From assembly GCA_010015745.1 (NCBI GenBank), contig ML978230.1, positions 62,001 to 126,000 of the forward strand: 64,000 nucleotides of DNA. The letters run 5' to 3'. The translations under genes and the position numbers were made by a program. Source of the DNA: Setomelanomma holmii (lineage: Eukaryota; Ascomycota; Dothideomycetes; Pleosporales; Phaeosphaeriaceae). Positions 58,135-64,000 of the stretch are shown in pieces. The notes beneath the pieces were generated by a model that made no database searches, was not told the origin of the DNA, and saw only the letters and a list, made by a program, of their open reading frames with translations. How positions within the stretch are numbered: the first letter of the stretch is position 1; every line of letters begins with the position of its first letter.

Positions 58135-59655
58135 TTTGGCTGTGTGGTGGTTGTTGTGGTAAGGAGGTAATGCTCGCGATCGAGCGTGGAGAAAGAGTCA
58201 CTGAAGAGCGAGGCACGACCGTAGCAATCAAGAGGGAGATTGGTGCAAGGGCTCGGGACACCTGATTGGCTTTTGGTTTCCACCGCTCATTGGCTACAAG
58301 GATATCGCTCTCACGTGAAAATATTGGCAAAGCAGAGGAACATCAAACCTCAGCGAATTCTCCGTGACACAATGACATCTCTGACCAACGAACCTACCAC
58401 TTTACCTGCAACAACGAACGTTTTCCGTTCCTTGACAAGACTATGCCCCTGCGGAATCAGACAGCGCGACCATTCCTACATCGGAGATGAATAGCTCTGC
58501 TCATCGAGCTTTGACAGAAGGTACGTCATTGCTCACAGCAATGCGCCGTCGTCCTCGCCGTGCATCTGGGCCTGCGATCGGTTCGATGCCTCCCCAAGAG
58601 CTCGAAATCAGGCCTTTTCTTTCACTTGTATCCTGTGGACTTTACAAGCTAGACTATCACAATTGATCCTGAGGCCGCGCATGCGACCCGCGGTCAACGT
58701 CACGGCGGCTAGCAGCACTTAGGTTCATGCTTCACAACATCTGCATCAAGACCTCTGCTCAAAGCTCCTGCGCACACACATATTGTGGAAACACTTGACC
58801 ATGTGCGAGAAGGCCCTACTGAGGACGACAGAGTTCAAAGCCAACATATGGCTCATTGCTGTCGCCGATGCCACAAACGAGGTCCACTCTTCGCCTGAAA
58901 TGGCGGACGCATGTCGAGAGATTATACACGACGGTAAACAAGCTCTCCATAATATTCATTATAAATTTCAAGCCAGACTTTGGGTTTTGAATGATGTTGT
59001 GCATATGCATAATGCCACCCGTTGCCGTTCCATGTTTCAGGACAGCCTACGCCGGACATGCACCGATAGGTTCTCGCGATAACTCGCTGCACATACGAAC
59101 CCAGCTTTGCGCCTCTTCGCGAGTCTCGACCGTCCCGCAAATCGGTGTTAAGCTGGGACGACCTGCTCGTCGGCCGGCATCAAGCACGAAGTCTGGCGGC
59201 TATGGGCACGGGCCACTGTCCGTCAAATGGCGAATTGTCAGCCAATGCATCTAGCAACTGAAAGCCATTCTTTGCGATTGTTGCCCAATCCGGAAGAAGT
59301 TTCGATATCTGAACACAGTATTCCTCAAGACGTGAGTGATGAGTCTCGGCAATAATTTCCACAGGCATTAGCCTCTTCGTTCCGCTTCCCGCAACGCAGC
59401 AGGACTGGACGACAAGCTTCAGCATGAATGCGGCGCAGTCACCCACAAACACCGGACCGTATTTATGCGGGAATGGATATTGTGTGGAGGTATCATATAT
59501 TCTACCTGCTCTGAAGTTCTGCACATCATGCGCTGGTTGCTATCTTCGTCCGCCCTCGTTCTTTCCTTATCCCAAATCAGAGACGATTGGCAACTGGCTG
59601 GCCCAGTAGCAACAGGGACTTCATTCTCTAATATAATCTCCCCATTATAGCATTC
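58135..59655. other. 1.5-kb region with a possible decayed gene
   Basis: Apart from the suspected minus-strand relic at 59048-59661, no supportable frame is present. It also contains the upstream regions of the two flanking genes. Confidence 0.45.
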
Positions 59656-59661
59656 ATGCAT
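59048..59661 (-). pseudogene. possible frameshifted gene remnant, unknown family
   Basis: On the minus strand one frame gives a protein-like stretch ending in WATIAKNGFQLLDALADN and PFDGQWPVPIA. It runs into a stop at 59180, while the adjacent frame continues as DFVLDAGRRAGRPSLTP and ETREEAQSWVRMCSEL to TAG at 59050-59048. A one-base shift near 59205 would join them; the overlap is too short for an intron. I do not recognise the family. It may equally be chance. Confidence 0.3.
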
Positions 59662-60918
59662 CTACCCCGGAGATCACTGAAAAGCATCCAACCATTACCT
59701 AGCATATACACCGCTTTCCCCGCAAGTAGCGACGATAATACATCCGGCGAAAACTCCGGGAGGTGTCTCATTAGACATATTGAAGATGGAATCGAGGTCG
59801 TCCCCATCGAACGGAGCAACCTGCTGTCTGCGCCTATACTCAGTCCAGATCAAGCCGAGAAAGAGATTTTTATCATGTCACAGCGACAGCTGGACCCATC
59901 TGACAAGCCTTTACCGAGGCTGCCCAGATCACTTTGGGCCAAGCTGTCTTTGAGGCAGCGTATCCTAGCTATATTAGGAGTACAGCTCGCTATGCTCCTG
60001 ACAATCGGTCTTGCGTTTCTTGCGGCACAAGGACACTCTCCGCAAAGGTGAGTGAGCATCGAAATTCCGTGCTAAAGCTTTTCTAACAGCGTACTCAGTG
60101 AGCAGAGTGCCAGAACTCATGCAAGAGGAGACAATCTATCTAGCCTTTCAGACATGGAGCCCATTGCTCGAGGTCCCTTTGCTGTACCCATTCAGCTTCC
60201 ACAACAGCAGAACTCGGCCTGCCTCGCCAGAACCAACGAGTCCGTAGCATGGCAGTGTGCCTCGGATACCACATTTCAACTCAGTATCTTACCATCCCCA
60301 AGTGGCTCAAACGTAACTATGGTCACGCTTGGCTCTCTACCAGCCACAAACGGAACTCTCTACCACGGCCATCAACCTCCAGATGTTCAGCCAGTGGAGC
60401 TGAAAGCTCTCCAAAACGTAGCGACAACGGATGATCGACCCGCATACCATTTCCGCGCCAGCTACAATCGGGTGGTGCTACTTAGGGAGAACGATCTTAC
60501 GCCGCCTGAGAAACCTCGCCCACAACCGGTTACTGGTCATCCCGCGTTTCAAGCAGGAGAAACTGCATGGCGTTGCGTCTTCAACGAGACACTTATAGAT
60601 GGGTATATCTACCCCGACCAGAAGTCTACAGCAGTTATTCAGACCAACATGACGTCAACAGCAGCGACTCTTCCAAGGATGCCGCATGTGCTCAAGCTGG
60701 TCGAGCAGCGCATGCCAAACGGTAAGGGACCATATTGCGAAAAGGTCAAGGTGCAAAATGGCGGATTGGTCAAGATTTCCGGACAGGCGGTGGTGTTGAC
60801 CTTAGCGGAGCCTGATGCGGAGGCTGACGCTGCCGAGAAAACTCGCAGAGCAAGATTTCAGATTAGGCAGGGTGCACCTGAAAAGCAATATTGTCGGTGT
60901 CAGTGGATGGTACAATAA
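59656..60918 (+). CDS. type II membrane protein (DUF7820-like)
   Basis: Two exons, join(59656..60047, 60090..60918), give 406 residues; the 42-nt intron is GT-AG with TTCTAACAG and splits a Ser codon. The first 100 residues are cytosolic-looking and contain DKPLPRLPRSLWAKLS. One membrane segment follows at about 108-128 (ILAILGVQLAMLLTIGLAFL). The outer domain contains CLARTNESVAWQCA, a YNRVVLLREND block, FQAGETAWRCVFNETLI and a CRCQW end, with paired cysteines and several N-glycosylation sites. This architecture is typical of a fungal family I recall as DUF7820, with no known function. An extra upstream exon cannot be excluded. Confidence 0.82.
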
Positions 60919-62130
60919 CATAAACATTGTTTCCACGCCAGCGTTTCTATGAGGACTCGTGCGGAACTACTTTACTGACCACGGCGCCCAGCCACGAAGA
61001 TGCCTTTTTCACTTTTACACATCCGACAGACCGCTCATTGTTGTATGTTAACAAGAAACAACAAAGTTCTGTAATGGCACGTAAGCGGCGTATATACAAC
61101 AACGAATGTTGTCCTCAAGCATCTATCGGGTATCCATGTGATAGTACCAGCGGCCTCTCCACTTGATTAAAGCATCCTCCACATCTCGATTACTGTGCTA
61201 ACACACCATTTTCCTTCGACATTCCACCAACCCCAACACCCTCCCACGGTCCCAGGCGCAAGATCGATCCGCAATATCAAGGTCGGAAAGTCCCGGGCGT
61301 GGTTCTTGAGCAGCGCTCCCTCTTGAAGACGATGAATGATCATACCTTACATCGCAACGACTCGTCGAAGGAACAAAAGGTTGGTAAATCGATTGCGAGG
61401 ATGGGTGCGTAGAGTGGCAGGGTACGGATTGAGGACGCATGATTGGAGGATGAGTAGGAATTGGGAAATGAAGAGGGAGTCAAGGATGAGGACAAGGAAG
61501 GACGACAGAGTAAAATATAAAAGCTTGAGTGGATGATGAAGCTTTGGCTTGGGAAGAAGAGGTTTGAGAATGGGGCTGTACAAAAACGAGCGCAAAAAAC
61601 ATCGTCTGGGAGAATTGCGGGACCCAGAATTGACTCGATGCATCCACTCGACCGAAGGATAGCGAAGCAAGTACCATCAAGGACTGTGCCGTTACCTAGA
61701 GAAGGTGCTCAAGCACAACGGTCGTCGAGCCAGGAACGACCAAAGCGAAGCGGTGCTCTACATATAGTCATGCAAATATCACAGCCTCGAACGGGCAGAG
61801 CGCCGAAGGCTGAGCTTACCTCAGGTGGTCCCACGTCTAGCCGGGAAGATAATATACAAAAGTAGTGGTCTCTCAGAAGTGCGTCGACGAAGAAGCTAGG
61901 AGTGCATCATGAAAGAGGAGTCATCAGGACGAGGTACAGAAAGAATTTTGATGCTTAATGATCTTGATATATTCAGGTGTTTCCATACCACCATTTCTTT
62001 TGTACCTGTCCCTTCTTGAAGATAATGTTGACGTCTAGCGCCAATTAAGTATATACAGTACAATAACAGAACCCATATCATGTCATGTCTTGAAGAACAC
62101 CTTAGCCCATGAAGCCTCATCGTAAACTAC
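60919..62130. other. 1.2-kb region between convergent genes
   Basis: No frame has recognisable content; the longest plus-strand frame (61533-61865) is basic and low in hydrophobic residues. The region should hold the 3' ends of both neighbours. Confidence 0.5.
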
Positions 62131-63657
62131 TTAGAAAGCAAGTAGCACGGCGCCAGCAAAGGCACCGACCATCATACCGGCCTTGTTGTGGCTAGCTGCA
62201 CCAGTGAACTGCGCAGGCGCACTGGTGGTGGCGTTCCTCGATGGTGTAGGAATGACAGGAGTTGGGATCACACCAGTCGGCGCAGACGGGATGGGAACAA
62301 CTGGCGGTGGCTTGGTCTCGACGAGAAGACCGCTGGTTGGGTACGGAGGCTGCGAGGGTGCCACGCTGGTCAGGGTGGGTGGCTTGGCGGAGGAGATGAC
62401 AGGGACAGAAACGAGGCTGGAGGGCTGAAGAGCGGAGACCTGGGTGCTGAAAGATGCAGCAGGAGGCGGGCCGGTCACGGTGACGATGACGGTACCGCAC
62501 TCGCAAGGCTTGCCACTTTCTTTGCCTCCTTCCAGTGTGCTTGGGCTTCCAGCGGCGCCGCCAGAGGGCTTGGGAACACCAGTGGGGTAGTTGAAGCCAG
62601 AGCCTTTGCCACCAGCAACAGGGGCAGCGGTGCTGTGAGCGGCTCCGGACGAGCAGGGTGTAGTCTCAGCAGAGCCAGGCTTGTCACTACCATCGCCCTT
62701 ACCGTTACCGGGGGTGTTCACATCGGAAGCAATAGGGTTTGCGGAAGCAGTAGCAGATGGCTTAATGACAGCGGAGTTTTGGGGGGACCCGTTCTTGTCA
62801 CCAGCACCAATGACCTCGATCGAGTCCTTGGAGCCAGTCTTGTCAGTCCACTTGTATTCGGTACCAGGGCTGTAGTTGATGACTTTGACGCTCTCCACAG
62901 TCATGGTGAATGGGGCCTGGCTGTAATCGACCTTGCCACCAGCCCACTCGACGGTGCCCTTGTTCTCGGAGTCACCACCAGGCCAGTTGCCAAGACGAAC
63001 GTTGCAGGGAGTCTGTGGGTAGTTCTTGCCGCCGTTGGCATCGGCATAGTTGAGCGTGCGAACAGCCTTGCCGTCGATAATCCAGGTAAGAGCCTCCGCC
63101 GTCCAGTTGAGGGCATAGGTGTGGGTCTCGGTTTGAGTAGTAGCAACTGGGGCCTCGATCATCCTGTCGTAGGTTGTGGTGTTACCCTTGCCGAAGTCTA
63201 CAAGCACAGTCAGTATTCACATCACGTGAACCAAGGCATGAATTGTATGCATACAGTTCATCTGCACCTTGCCCTCCTGGCCTCCGATCCATTCCCAATC
63301 CACCTCGTCAAGATCCTGGGATTGCAAAACAATCGAGGAGATGATACCTTGGCCCTTTGCTGCAGTCATCTTGGCCTCGACATAGCCAAAGTGGAAGAAG
63401 CCCTCGGATTGGATGGTGGGAGCATCGCCTGCCTTGGCAACAATGAACTCGGCACCACCAGCACCATAAGTCAGTGAGCCAGCGGTCTGCTTCCAGCCTT
63501 TAACAGCATCCTTTCCAGCCTTAAAATCGGTCTCGAAAGTCGCGGGCATGGCTGGATCGTTTGGACATTCCTTTTCCATGGGGTTGCAGTCGGTGAAGGT
63601 CTGAGCAGTGGCCAAAGTAGCCAGGACGCTCGCGGTTGCATAAGAGGAGAAACGCAT
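62131..63657 (-). CDS. GH16 CRH-family chitin-glucan transglycosidase
   Basis: Two exons, complement(62131..63197, 63255..63657), give 489 residues; the 57-nt intron splits a Tyr codon. A signal peptide covers residues 1-18. The GH16 domain follows (about 22-260) with the catalytic strand LDEVDWEWIGG: nucleophile Glu 118, Asp 120 and acid Glu 122. Next come Trp-rich cleft segments (ALNWTAEALTWIIDG, VRLGNWPGGD). About 200 residues rich in Ser, Thr, Pro and Gly follow, with a CECGT pair. The C-terminus ends in a hydrophobic run after small residues, the pattern of a GPI anchor. CRH enzymes such as yeast Crh1 and Utr2 link chitin to beta-glucan in the cell wall. Confidence 0.94.
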
Positions 63658-64000
63658 ATTGATTGTTTGAATTCTCGGTTTGAAGGTACTCTTCACAGAA
63701 GATTGTCGCAAAGATGAGTGTTCAAGTTGATTCGGATGCAAGACAGGCAGTGAGACAATGCAGTAGCGGCGTCTAAGGAATGGAATGCTCGTAGAGAGCT
63801 CGACGAGACGAAACGTAAAGAGTGAGGTCGTCCTGCGTCCAAAAGGCAATTGAAGAGAGAGTGTGATAAAAGGCGACGCAAAGGTACAAAAGTAGAAGGT
63901 TAGGGTAAGGAATGAAGACTGCGAGTAAGCGGAGGATCACCGACTATAATAATCCGGCCATGTAAAACGTTGCAATCTTCATGCCAAGAGTTGAAGGCAG
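63658..64000. promoter_or_regulatory. CRH gene upstream region
   Basis: 343 bp upstream of the CRH start, containing its 5' untranslated region and at least part of the promoter. No coding frame and no assigned motif. Confidence 0.4.

Noticed and set aside
62188..63477. 429-codon open frame on the plus strand
   Set aside because: Exact antisense shadow of the CRH gene, Gly/Arg-rich, no domain.
1..64000. CRISPR array, rRNA or phage-type genes
   Set aside because: No regularly spaced repeats or rRNA sequence; the window is eukaryotic.

Overview
The window is nuclear DNA of a filamentous ascomycete (Pezizomycotina), most likely a Dothideomycete. The evidence is short GT-AG introns (about 42-113 nt, one of 391 nt) in most long genes, about 50% GC, and typical fungal families: Zn2Cys6 regulator, LaeA-like methyltransferase, class II myosin, CRH-type GH16 enzyme, LysM/GH18 killer-toxin-like chitinase, DUF7735- and DUF7820-like proteins, and a Fot1/pogo transposon. 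No tRNA, rRNA or CRISPR array was seen. The class assignment is inferred from gene content.

Layout. 0.5-5 kb: a Ser/Thr-rich small ORF, then a divergent pair of a cytochrome P450 (-) and a LaeA-like methyltransferase (+). 5-20 kb is an accessory block with pairs of related genes: two RING-like genes (second broken), two J-domain genes head to head (both broken), two MYND genes (first broken), and two F-box-like genes. Between them lie a DJ-1/PfpI protein, an Upc2-type regulator, a decayed Fot1/pogo element and a RidA-family gene. 21-37 kb is housekeeping: myosin II heavy chain (-), a zf-C3H1 (Red1-like) RNA-surveillance protein (+), Cu/Zn superoxide dismutase (-) and transaldolase (-). 38-45 kb: a bacterial-type arginine decarboxylase, a short-chain dehydrogenase, an acylglycerophosphate acyltransferase and a four-TM membrane protein. 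45.1-48.7 kb has no supportable gene. 48.7-64 kb: a conserved fungal unknown, a 1,554-residue LysM/hevein/GH18 chitinase, a small secreted protein, two conserved fungal unknowns, and a GPI-type CRH transglycosidase.

The main unusual signals are these. (1) Several neighbouring genes at 6.5-17.3 kb carry in-frame stops in otherwise readable frames, mostly explained by CpA to TpA changes, as in RIP-like mutation. (2) An intronless arginine decarboxylase resembles the Bacteroidetes type and is a transfer candidate. (3) The zf-C3H1 gene has an in-frame TGA that only a 36-nt micro-intron or readthrough can bypass. (4) The myosin frame ends in a T6 run, beyond which an acidic coding-like frame continues. 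Exon boundaries were read by eye from splice signals, phase and protein similarity.
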